Below are positions 21,933 through 32,639 of a DNA stretch of 64,000 nt, piece after piece (position 1 is the first letter of the stretch; each line of letters starts with the position of its first letter). A program made the translations under genes and the position numbers. Source of the DNA: Bolinopsis microptera. Its lineage: Eukaryota; Ctenophora; Tentaculata; Lobata; Bolinopsidae. The stretch covers positions 15,447,337-15,511,336 of the forward strand of contig NC_087080.1 in the NCBI RefSeq assembly GCF_026151205.1, in the 5' to 3' direction. Under the pieces are notes generated by a model, which worked only from the letters and a program-made list of their open reading frames with translations, made no database searches and had not been told where the DNA came from.

Positions 21933-23674
21933 TTAAACGAGGAAGAGTACTGCTCCCTCCAGAGCGACAGAAGAGTAAAACTTCATCTTGTAAACGTCTT
22001 TTGTCTTATGAAAACAGTGGTCATACTGCGCCATATCTCTCACATACGGATTACGCATAGGATACTCATCAGTTCTTGGATCTTTACCTTAGGGAAGCAT
22101 CTTGCTTTACTGATCATTAAATTGAGGAAAGAAAAATAGCATATTAATCGTTTTCTTATTTTACATTTTACAGAACAGAAAAATTATTAATATTTTATCA
22201 CTAATGGAAAAAAGCGGTTCAAAGTCTTACCATTGATAGTCAGCCAAATGAATTGATCCGAAAGGTCTATTATGACGTGCGCTGTATCTCCAGTGACTTT
22301 ACTCTCTGCTGGCATGTCTTCTGTCACTAAGCACCCTGAGTAGGCGTGCCCAATTCTTGTTCTCTGGCTAGGATAGTCAAAAAATGAGACAAATTCCTCC
22401 AGAGTTCCTGTAAAATTAGTATGGTGTTATGTGAAAGTGTTTGTTGCTGGAACATTTGTTCATTCGTAGACGAAATTGATTACGGGGGTTGAAATTTCGG
22501 ACAAACGGGGGGCAGTATCGAGATAGCCCGACCACTGGTCCGCGGACCACTGTCCGCGGACCACTGTCTGCGGACCACTGTCTGCGGACCACTGTCTACC
22601 AGATCATATTACTGTATATTAACAGTATCCCCTGAATCAAGCAGGGTTCACATCATCCCCTGAATCAAGCAGGGTTCACATCATCGCACGCGAATTCCAA
22701 TCAGCGGTGGTGTCAAGGAAGGAAGTCTCGAGCATTCTCTAGGGAGGCGGTGGGTCCATTAATTTCGTCCATTAGACAGAAGAGTACCATGTCAGGAATT
22801 GGAATAGTTGTTGTTGTTGATGATGGCAACTGATAATACTTCACCAAAAACGAACGACTTATATACCACATTTTAATCGTAATCATTTATTTCATTGAGC
22901 AATCAATATTATTCGTAACTAATTATATCCGAGAGACCACATTTGAATCGTAATCAATAGTTTGATCCAGTAATTTACTACGCTACAATTAATTATGCTA
23001 GTCGTAACTAATTGCATCCAAGATACCATACATACCATTCATATGATCTGGTAACCAATCAACTATTCACAAACACCTGTTGCTTGATTCAGGGGATACT
23101 GTTATTATACAGTAATATGATCTGGTAGACAGGTGTCCGCGGACAGTGGTCCGCGGACCAGTGGTCGGGCTATCTCGATACTGCCAAACGGGGTGATATG
23201 AAAATCCGAGATTTAGGCGGACGTCCTAATTAGATGGCCCCCTGAGTAAATAAAACCTAACAAGAAATATATGTATGATAAGTCTAATCAAAATCTAACC
23301 CAAATCTAACCCAAATCTAACCCAAATCTAACCCAAATCATTGAAGAAAGAGATCGTCTGAGTTGATTCTGATCCGGGATTTCTCTTATATTTAAACTCG
23401 ATACGTCTCTTATTGAATCGAAATTCTCTAAGATCGGTTTCACATTCTTCAGCTTCACAGTTGATAAATTGGTTCCCTGTATAATTTTGTTAGTATAGAA
23501 TATTATTTATTAGTATTGAAAATACTATGTAAAAAATGAACTCTCCTAATTCAGTAAGTAACCAGTAAGTACTAACCAGTAAGTAAGTGGTTAACCCTAA
23601 CCACAAGTTTACTTACATGATCTTGTTGACGTTGAGGTGACTATTAGCGCTCCTAACAACGCTGTACATATCAT
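21933..23674 (-). CDS. secreted protein of unknown family, paralog 2 (177 aa)
   Basis: Four coding exons in transcript order: 23674-23617 (signal peptide ICTALLGALIVTSTSTR), 23476-23333, 22407-22231 and 22087-21933 (TAA). All phases join. It parallels paralog 1 exon for exon; exons 2 and 3 have identical lengths. Shared blocks are FINCEAEECETDLRE, TAHVIIDLSDQFIWLTING and SSVALEGAVLF. A TAA replaces the codon for Pro in FVPQ of paralog 1, so the protein ends before the last splice. The former donor and the downstream exon sequence (QFNQDIN at 21790-21820) are still visible. An in-frame ATG 12 bases further upstream (23686) is absent from paralog 1, so the shared ATG was chosen. Intron 2 carries a 675-bp transposon. 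Confidence 0.75.
22511..23185. mobile_element. non-autonomous DNA transposon, 675 bp, 8-bp target duplication
   Basis: Terminal inverted repeats exceed 100 bp and begin GGCAGTATCGAGATAGCCCG. The exact 8-bp duplication AAACGGGG lies at 22503-22510 and 23186-23193. Near each end are repeated GACCACTGTCCGCGG-type motifs, four on the left and two on the right. No transposase frame is present. An 8-bp duplication is typical of hAT and P superfamilies, but the ends are not diagnostic. It sits in intron 2 of paralog 2, and paralog 1 lacks it. Confidence 0.9.
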
Positions 23675-23874
23675 CTCCTGGCACATGATAGTAACTAATT
23701 AGAGATGAGATATTAAATGAGTTTAAATGTAATTAAACGTGAAGTCTGACACGAGCCCTTTAATATGATGTTGCACTATTCTATTTATAATATTTTCCGG
23801 AAATTATTTCACCGAAAAGTCGTGGACACTGGTAACTGATAATTTCCCGCAAGGGTTACCAGAGTATTATGAAG

Positions 23875-24164
23875 ACTGATATCTGGATATTATCCGGTTG
23901 GAAGAGACAAGGACAAGTGAAACAAGGAAGTTAGGAGTAAGGGCAAATTTTCGGCGTCAACGCCATCTTCAGGCTCAAATTATTTGTTATATAGTAGTGT
24001 TGAAAGTATTAAAAATTTTAATACTTTTAATACTTTCAACACTACTATATTACAAATAATTTGAGCCTGAAGATGGCGTTGACGCCGAAAATTTGCCCTT
24101 ACTCCTAACTTCCTTGTTTCACTTGTCCTTGTCTCTTCCAACCGGGTAATATCCAGATATCAGT
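23875..24164. repeat. 290-bp foldback (long inverted repeat)
   Basis: Arms of about 135 bp begin ACTGATATCTGGATATTATC and end with the reverse complement. They are almost perfect and are separated only by a few A/T bases near 24010-24030. Motifs inside include CTGAAGATGGCGTTGACGCC. This would extrude as a hairpin and looks like a foldback-type element lying 5' of paralog 2. Confidence 0.9.
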
Positions 24165-24369
24165 ATTTCAATCATGAGACTAATAAACAGCGAACTACTC
24201 CGTTATTTGATATTATGAAGACAGACTGCGAGTCACCTCAAATAATTTTCATAAAGTTTTGGATTCAGAATATATTTTATGTAATGAATACAAGTAATTC
24301 CGGACATGTTTATCGTGTTTGGGTGCCCATCATATTATACTGCTAGGGCCCTTTTCTCTAGCAGAATAT

Positions 24370-24655
24370 CACTGATCACTGATTGCCGGAGTGATTGCCT
24401 ATTAAGATAAGGAAACGCTGAATCTAAGAATAATATAAATGTTAAATGTTCATCGTTTATGCAAATTCCACCGGTGTCTTAGGGAAATGTGATAGCTTTA
24501 TGATAAATATGTATGTTAAGTTGAAGAATGTCTAGAAAAACGATCACGGACCACTGATCGCCGGAGTGATTGCCTATTAAGATAAGGAAACGCTTGATCT
24601 AAGAATAATATAAATGTTAAACGTTCATCGTTTATGCAAATTCCGCCTGTAAATA
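24370..24655. repeat. two direct copies of a roughly 100-bp dispersed repeat
   Basis: The copies at about 24376-24470 and 24548-24648 share GCCGGAGTGATTGCCTATTA, AGATAAGGAAACGCT and GTTCATCGTTTATGCAAATTC. A third, more diverged copy is at 19990-20070. Nothing coding is present. Confidence 0.75.
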
Positions 24656-25259
24656 TTCAACCAAAATTATGAACATAATAGCTTTTACAACGGGGTTCTA
24701 GATGTTCTTTAAATGTCCTTCGATAGAAAAGCAACAATCTGTTTAACATATTATCTGCACCATGGTCAGTCAGAAATCAGCTACATGCGGACGGCTAGTG
24801 GCTACCTGTGGCCTACAGGCTGTGGGTGGCTACCCCTTTAAATCAAGCTTATATGTTCAATCAAGACAAAACAATACTTCCAAAGCTGATGAGATTAATC
24901 TAGTTCAGAATTCTTCTCCCACCACCGTTATTCCTCCACTGTACTTACTACATACCTAACATAACTCCACCAATCCACAACTACTTTAATGCGGTACGTT
25001 TAACTGTGAGAATTGTGGAGAGTTTGGAACTGCAACAGGATGATATATATATATTCACAACAAGCGCTCCCAGTTTCAAATTATCTCTAAATCCACTGTA
25101 AAAAACTCTGCAGGATTCAAGGCATTGTGTCAGAGAGAAAAAATGTCAGTACAGAAACAATGAAAATTCCACGGAATTGATTTTTTAACGCCTCACAGTA
25201 ACCACTTACAGTAAAGGTCATGGTTAAGGTTTTACTGTTAGATATCGAAGGGTTTAAGA

Positions 25260-25646
25260 ATATCTGTTGAAGACACGCCAGTGCAGCAAGTTAGTGACTT
25301 TACGTACTTAGGTACAATTATTTCCAGCGACGGTACTATCGACCGTGAGCTGTCAGCTAGGATTCAGAAAGCTTCCGGAGCCTTCAATCAACTGAGTAAT
25401 ATATGGAAAAACCGCAACATCCAGTCTTATACAAAGATCAGGATTTATAAGGCAGCAGTTTTGACAATATTGTTATATGGTAGTGAGGTTTGGAACACAA
25501 CCAAAAAGCAGCTACATCGCTTTGAGGTGTTCCATCAGCGTTGCTTGAGGAGAATACTTAGGATAAGATGGCTCGATCGGGTTAGAAACACTGAAGTGCT
25601 GGAGCGTTCATTGGTGCAGGCCACTCGAATGATTGAGGAGACCTAA
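25260..25646 (+). pseudogene. non-LTR retrotransposon reverse transcriptase, C-terminal fragment
   Basis: About 128 codons read VQQVSDFTYLGTIISSDG, then RIQKASGAFNQLSNIW, then IYKAAVLTILLYGSEVWNTT, then FHQRCLRRILRIRWLDRVRN, ending in TAA. This is the thumb/C-terminal part of reverse transcriptases of RTE-like non-LTR elements, where F-x-YLG and LYGxE-x-W are conserved. No polymerase core or endonuclease precedes it, so it is a 5'-truncated dead copy. Confidence 0.85.
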
Positions 25647-25649
25647 TCA

Positions 25650-26734
25650 AGTAAGTTAAGAATATAATTGTCTATAATAACAGTCTGGAGTAAAGGCGTT
25701 AATACAAATTACATTGCCATGGTTATAATACTTTGCCTGCAGATATATAAAGTACATACTATTTATAGATTCAAGCTAATCACATCTAATTTTATTGTCC
25801 TCTTCGACGACTCCCGAAGCATATATTTCCTCCTTGAGGAGCCTCGAGCACAGACTTAGTGAGCTAAATTTTAATGGTACAGAATTCTCTCCACCTAGAG
25901 GATTCCTTGTCTACTATGGAATTTTCTTCTGCTATTTATTTTGTTATTTCAACAAAACAAATTAAAGTATAAAACCACGGGGTCATATTACAGAATAACT
26001 GATGATATTGCAGAACATATGCATGGGCAGGCTATTAGTTTATTTATTGCTTTTCACTATTCTAGAGAAGCTTCACAAATAAAGAATGTAGATTCCTAAT
26101 TCTGTACGGATCCATAAGTTTCCACATATTTCCTCGAATTAGACAAAAATATTACTTGAATGTTCTCGTGCATGATTAACTCTCTAATGGATTTTTTAAA
26201 ATTGGGGGGGCAAATGGAATCCCAAAAGAGATGTACCTATACCAGTCCCTTTTAGCGGACTGCGGAGATAATATGTACGTATATAGTACTGATATTGATG
26301 AAGCCAGTACTAGTACTGATATTGATGAAGCCACCAAGTGACCGTCCAATCTAATCGAATTCCCTATTGCGCGAAAACCGAATGACATTTAACTGGAAAA
26401 AGCAAACTGACCGATCGTAATGTTGTACCATGCAGTATGTATGCGCGCGCGCTATACACATTATTACTTTTATTTCAAATCGTGTTCTGGTTAATCTATC
26501 GTTTTTAAATGATTTAATTTACCAGTTAAATCGCCTATGATATCAGCTACCACACATGTATAGTTTAGTGGCTGACCATGCTTTAGTGCTCCTTCATAAT
26601 GATGAAATTGCTAGGTAACAGCTTGATCCGTACGAATAGACCACGTTGCACGTGCATGATTGCTTTGTGCATTGTCCATCTAGAAAAAGTTACAGAAATT
26701 TTTCTCCTGACCTAAAAAATCTACCTATCTAAAG
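25650..26734. other. noncoding
   Basis: AT-rich, with a short GATATTGATGAAGCCAGTACTA duplication near 26290-26335 and an alternating GCGCGC stretch near 26440. No gene is supported. Confidence 0.5.
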
Positions 26735-27361
26735 ATGATTCTTTCATTGTTAGACAGACGATCTCGATACGAGATAACCCAAGTGGAGGAAATCAGGATA
26801 GAACCTGATTTCATGAGAAGAGCTCCATCGCTGGACTCTAATTGTTCCGATGAAGTTGATAACCTGCCCGTCAATTTTGACACACACAAGATCGCTGACA
26901 ACGGTCGAGGTGTGTTTTGGATTGAAGAAATCAACGAGGTTGAAGGCTTAACTTCATTTATTCTTCCTGGGAGTATCGAGGATGACCCGAATGAGATCGA
27001 TTGGAGTGATTCCTTCAATTACACCGAAGAGACCAAAGTTGAACAGCCCTTCAACTTACTTCCTAACGGGAAGCGAAAGAAAAGTGTTCGGACTAAAGTA
27101 AAGAATATGTTTAGGAACAAATCTTACCGTCGACGAGCAGCGTATGCATTCGACAGTAAATCGACATCACTCGGTGATGAGCTTGCTGCATCCTTGGATA
27201 AATTGAAGATGTTCATGAAGAACTCTATTGAACGTCTCCGACGATCAGAACCATCGTGGCGTCGTGGACCCTGGACCAACTTTGACGACGTGTTCAGTCA
27301 TGGAGGCCGAGGGAACAACTTTATTCCTTTCATGAATCTAACTCCTGCCACTCGATGGTAA
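26735..27361 (+). CDS. hypothetical protein, 208 aa, intronless
   Basis: A complete ATG-to-TAA frame with an AATAAA 15 bases downstream (near 27375). The protein is acidic in its first half (EEINEVEG, EDDPNEIDWSD) and basic in the second (KRKKSVRTKVKNMF, KSYRRRAAYAF), with an amphipathic helix-like stretch near residues 150-170. No signal peptide, membrane segment or known domain is visible. Base composition is less AT-rich than the flanks, which supports coding. It could be a lineage-specific gene or a retrocopy. Function unknown. Confidence 0.6.
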   Translation: MILSLLDRRSRYEITQVEEIRIEPDFMRRAPSLDSNCSDEVDNLPVNFDTHKIADNGRGVFWIEEINEVEGLTSFILPGSIEDDPNEIDWSDSFNYTEETKVEQPFNLLPNGKRKKSVRTKVKNMFRNKSYRRRAAYAFDSKSTSLGDELAASLDKLKMFMKNSIERLRRSEPSWRRGPWTNFDDVFSHGGRGNNFIPFMNLTPATRW

Positions 27362-30300
27362 AGAAGATAACGAGGAATAAAAGATAAGGACTAAAGATCA
27401 CGGAAATGGACTGAAATGAAAACGGAACCTGAAACCACTACAAATGTGATTTTATAACCACATACCGGATTTTACTACTACAATACCGATTTTACAACTA
27501 CAAATCGGATTTAAAAAAAAACTTTTCAAAGACTTAAGCAAACACAGTATAGATGTCTAAGTCATTTTATTTTAGTCGGCCTTATGCCACAGTGGGGGGA
27601 GCAAAATAAAAAATTACTTGCTCTTCGTGCCAGCCTCGTAGCTTTGCTAGATCGTGTCGTGTGACAGGGTCTATCAGAACTAGAGGTCCCACTGCCGCGG
27701 ATCTGATCTGGCTGATGATCCTGGAGAGCGGTCATCTCCATTAATTGTCTTTTTAATTAACCAATGACATAATATTAGTATGTCAACCAGTCGCCATTTC
27801 ATTTCAAAGTATGTTATACTTCAAATCTTATAGAGCAAAAATTCTGATTCAAAAGAATCTTGTTAAATCTCGTCTCCATTAATCATGTAACAGGTTTAGA
27901 TTTAAAATCTAAATTTTCCTTACCTATTATACTATATATATGCAATGCTGTTAACTGCGCGTGTGCGCGTGACTCATTGAATTTAATGTATTCTGAAGTT
28001 AGTTAATATATTATTTGCAATTTGATTATGAAACGATCATTGAGGGTTTATAACGTGATCTCCGAATAAAAATTCTTTAAGAATTCAATGAAACAGCTAT
28101 TCCTTATTGGCATTCGACCAAGTTGGCTAGAAATGTCCACGGCATTGTTATTTTATCATCTTAAACAATTTTTCAATTACCTTAGTTCGTTTAATTATGG
28201 CGGGTTATAAATGTGGCGGTTTTTTTTTTCACAAATTCCGCCATATTTTAACCCGTCATTGTTTTTACCCGCCATAATAAAACCCTCCGAGTCAACTTTT
28301 GGAGTTCTGACAGGGTATATCATGGCATAATAATTTTATCGGTCCTTTATTTGTTATTACATTGATACAATTACAATTACAAGTGTCGTGAACTCACTAT
28401 TGTGTATTCATACTTACTTCCTATTCATATCAACAAAGATATTATTATATACTTTGAAACTGCAAACAAAAACGCAGTCTGGAAGGAAAATTGAATAGAA
28501 TTTTGCAATATGGCAGGTAAATTCAGTGGATTTTCAAATTTTGTTCTGAAAATAATATTGTAGGTATAAATAAGTGGCGGGTTAAATTTGGCGGATTTTG
28601 GGAAAATCTGCCATATTTTTACCCGCCATTATTTTTACTCGCCACAATATTATCCGCCATATAAGTACACGAACTAAGGTATATGTCATAATAATAATAT
28701 TTACAGGTAAGTAGATCACCCCCGCGCATCAGCGAGGACCTTGCTAGGGTTACACTTACATCTTGGTGACAGTTACTACTACAATTAATACTACGTCGGA
28801 TATTCAATGACCCCAACGACTCAAGGATGGGTAACAGGTAATGAAACCGTGTCAGTGTAACATAGGGCTCGTCTATAAAAGTAAGTCAGTGTAAGTAATC
28901 CGGTGTGTATATATTTACATTTAATTTAGGCCAAAATTACTTTTGGCATTAATTATAAAACAGAAAAGTTTGAATTTTGACTCGTGAGCCGAGACTCAGG
29001 GTAAAATTTGACTCATATTTTTAGCTCACTGACTCAGATAACTGGTGTTGTGAAAACTAAGTCTCAATTTGGCGGATTTAAGTTTTGACTACACTGGAAT
29101 ACAGTGGCTCATGCTCAAATCATACGTATTCATAAAGCGAGTATGTAGTCAGATCAAGTGAGTCTGCGGTGTGCCCACTCTTTCTATGGATTACATATTG
29201 AATTACATATCTTCAACCGAAATTTTCGCTCTATTTTGACATCACAAAGGAGTAAATCGATGAAATCATTGCGATCATAAGACTGATGTTGGCCACCGCC
29301 ATTATGATTATACAAAGAAAAGCAAATTGGACGGCTGCCAGCATCAATAAAACATTGCATTTGCCAAATTTCACCTTAAGTGAACTTATGTACATTAGTT
29401 AGAAAAGAGCAGTGCTGGTAGGGTTCGTTTTAAGAAGGGTTCGTTTTTATCAGATAATTCGCGATTTACGCCCATCGAGACTAAATGGCTGGATAAATTA
29501 GTAACAATTGATTATATTAAAAGTTGAAGTCACTTGCAGTTGCAGTATGACTATGAGTATGGAATTAATAGAATAATTCTATTGCGAAAACTTTCGCTAT
29601 TATTATATCGATGATATTTATATTTATATTTTTCATCAGAATTAATGCTACTCATTGTCAATTGTCGGGAATTTAACATGTAGCTTGCATCGCGTGACCT
29701 AGGAATAGGACATGTAAACGCGGTTTACAGCCATCTCAATTTGGGCGGACATAGAGAAAACTATTAAATTATGTAACTAAAGAAAGCTCGGACAAACCCT
29801 AAAAAGGAACCTCCAGCCCTGCGATGTAACCTAAGTTCTAAAAGTGGTTACGTATTATGTGAACGACCCCCATGAGAGTAAGCATTGCTTTTTATAATAT
29901 CTGTGAGCTGCGTGAGGGTCGCCTAACGACTATTACTAAAATGGAGGCTGCGAAAAGATAGGCATAACAGGACAATAGTATTAGAAGGCCGTTAGCATTA
30001 AAGCAGAGATCATTATAATATTATGTTTGAGCAAGGGTTGCTTGTTCTCATTAATACATACCAATGAGCATTGAGCATAAGCACGTAAAAAGTCTTTGTT
30101 GAGACGCTTGCTTTCAAAAAACTCAAAGGATTATCTGACCGAGTGACAGCGTCAACATCACGTCATTGGCGCACGGTGTGTCTCCTTATCCAAGACAAAA
30201 ATAGATTCTGCTCAATACCTAAGTGTAACCTAGCAACCAGAACTGTAACCTAGCAACTGTAACCTAAGTCTCCAAGATGTTTCATCTCCGCTTTATTAGT

Positions 30301-30489
30301 CGCTGTTGGAATAACAAAAAGAATGACATCTTGTGAGTGTCATGTGATTCGGCCGTATTGACCACTCGTTTTTAGGTTGAGCCACACATTCCTAATTTGT
30401 CTTCCACCGTAGTAGTGTCTGGTCCCGGGCTAAACTGTTTCTGAAAATTTGTGAAACATTTGAAATGACTGAAAAAATTTTCAGAAACA
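27362..30489. other. noncoding, with two small related palindromic repeats
   Basis: Two patches at 28195-28290 and 28573-28660 are built from inverted TGGCGGGTTA/TAACCCGCCA-like and GGCGGATTT/CCGCCATATT motifs. They look like copies of one short foldback element. A solo end of the GGGGTCGTTC MITE lies near 29846-29872. A G/C-richer patch at 27590-27745 may be 3' untranslated sequence. No gene or RNA gene could be supported. Confidence 0.5.
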
Positions 30490-30493
30490 GTTC

Positions 30494-30690
30494 GAAAGTA
30501 TATTAAAGTATATTAAAGGATATTAAAGTATATTAAAATATATTAAAGTATATTAAAGTATATTGAAGTATATTGAAGTATATTAAAGTATATTAAAGTA
30601 TATTAAAGTATATTAAAGTATATTAAAGTATATTAAAGTATATTAAAGTATATTTAAGTATATTAAAGTATGTTAAAGTATATCACAATG
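30494..30690. repeat. (TATTAAAGTA)n 10-bp repeat, left array
   Basis: About 19 copies of AGTATATTAA with minor variants. A second array of the same unit lies at 32452-32625, so the pair brackets a 1.8-kb segment. Confidence 0.93.
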
Positions 30691-32122
30691 CTGGCAAGCA
30701 TTACCGTCGCCCTTATATTCACAATACTATTTACCCCCTATACTATTATATCCCCTTTATTGATTTCCAGGCATTAAGACTCATCGAAAGTAGATCAGCA
30801 GGCACATTTAAGTTCAAAACATTCTAATTCAATGTTAAAGATGACAGGAATAAGAAATAGTTATATGGAGGTTTTTAAGAAATTTGCGCAAAATACGCGC
30901 CAGCATGTTATACGAAATTAGGTAAAAAACCCAAAATCGCCATATTCAGGTGCCTTAAAAACCATGTTAAAATTGAGTTAGGGATCTGAAACTTTGCAGG
31001 GCGTCTAGACCTTGTCCAAATCGACTGTAAAAAAAATTTCATGTTTCAGGAGTATCGTGAAGTGGGTTTTCTGGAACCCCTGTTTTACAACAGATTGTCG
31101 TGAAGATATATAATATATAATATAGACGCTTTTTGCAGTCAATTGTAGCCTACATTTAAGTGTCCGTAGATTCAAAAGTATAAACGATACAGTCATCTCG
31201 AACCACAGGTTTTAAAGATAATCGTTTAAGCTTTAGTTTACATTGTATTGAAAAATGATTTAACGTCATCATCATCACTTGATGACGTCATCAAATTAAG
31301 TGTTTTAAAAACTTGATTTTTGACAAAGTAACAACTTTTCAATCGATTTTACGCTATTAAGGAGTAATTTTATTCAAAATCTGAGGGCATTTTTATCTTA
31401 GATAATTGTTCAAGCATTCCGAAAATCTACCGGAATAGTTTCCTACCTTGCTCCTTCATAAAGATATTTGCTATTGAAGTTAGTGCTTTTTTGAAGAATA
31501 ATTTTATAAAAACACAAAAGTTGTGAATTAGTATTCTCTGGTGTTGGGTCATCCCTTGGGTTGTGGAGCTCAATTTTGCTTCTTAAAGGTGTAAATTGTG
31601 TTATAGGCTAGTTTTAAAGTTAAAAATCGAAAAGTTGCACACGTGGGGACACGCCCAAATTTATTTAAAATAGCTAAAATCACTAAAAATTTTGATTTTC
31701 ACGATTTTTATCAACTTTGGAGTCCCGTTGTGATCCAAGTTCTTTTTGAAATCTTCTGAAACTTTGCATGCTTATCAAACTATATATTAAATACCACTAT
31801 GCAAAAGTTTACGGTGATTCAATATTGTATGCGCACGCAACGTCCGCTCAAAGTTTGCACGTGCGAAAGGTGAGAATTTTGCTCATTCGTGATTTCGAAT
31901 ATATTCTGCTTTCCACGATATTTAAATGGCATTATATATGTATTTAATGCCAACTTGAATGAGTAAAAAGTGCCATATTCAGTCGGTTATCGACAGATAT
32001 ACCTAACTAAACACAAGGAAACGTTTTCAAAGGCAGAATTTCGAAATCGTCGGAATTACCTCCTTGTTAATGAAGTTTCGATTGTGTAAATTATCCTGAC
32101 ATTATAATCAAAAAGAGATGAT
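30691..32122. other. noncoding DNA between the two 10-bp arrays
   Basis: AT-rich with no open frame of interest. The pairing of identical flanking arrays suggests that this segment and the inverted repeat next to it form one mobile or rearranged unit. Confidence 0.4.
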
Positions 32123-32451
32123 ATTTGACCAAAACCCATAATCATGGGTAGAGTGTACCGCTGCCAGTGTCTCTCTTTTCCAAACAAAAGGAAATGATAT
32201 TAATTTGAGGAACCGTCCGCTAATGCAAATTGATACCGAGAATGAAATCGGTCGCTCGCTTTTCCCATTTAATAAGCTTTATTACAATTCGTAAGCCGTG
32301 AATGAATGGGAAAAGCGAGCGACCGATTTCATTCTCGGTATCAATTTGCATTAGCGGACGGTTCCTCAAATTAATATCATTTCCTTTTGTTTGGAAAAGA
32401 GAGACACTGGCAGCGGTACACTCTACCCATGATTATGGGTTTTGGTCAAAT
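32123..32451. repeat. perfect 147-bp inverted repeat with 35-bp spacer
   Basis: The left arm 32123-32269 and right arm 32305-32451 appear to be exact reverse complements. The left arm starts ATTTGACCAAAACCCATAAT and reaches GCGAGCGACCGA-type sequence in reverse near the spacer. Identity this high implies a recent origin or ongoing gene conversion. The right arm runs straight into the 10-bp array at 32452. Confidence 0.93.
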
Positions 32452-32625
32452 TATAGTATATTAAAGTATATTAAAGTATATTAAAGTATATTAAAGTATA
32501 TTAAAGCATATTAAAGTACATTAAAGTATATTAAAGTACATTAAAGTATATTAAAGTTTATAAAAGTATATTAAAGTATATTAAAGTACATTAAAGTATA
32601 TTTAAGTATATTAAAGTCGGAAAAA
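32452..32625. repeat. (TATTAAAGTA)n 10-bp repeat, right array
   Basis: About 17 copies of the unit seen at 30494-30690, with substitutions such as TACATTAAAG. It is followed near 32630 by the inverted motif TTTTAATATACTTTAATAT. Confidence 0.93.
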
Positions 32626-32639
32626 ACCTACATTTTAAT

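Noticed and set aside
27590-27745. Structured RNA gene in a GC-richer patch
   Set aside because: CTGATGA-like and hairpin-like pieces exist, but no complete snoRNA, tRNA or snRNA pattern could be assembled.
32302-32484. Plus-strand ORF of 60 codons
   Set aside because: It is inside the right arm of the perfect inverted repeat and continues into the 10-bp array.
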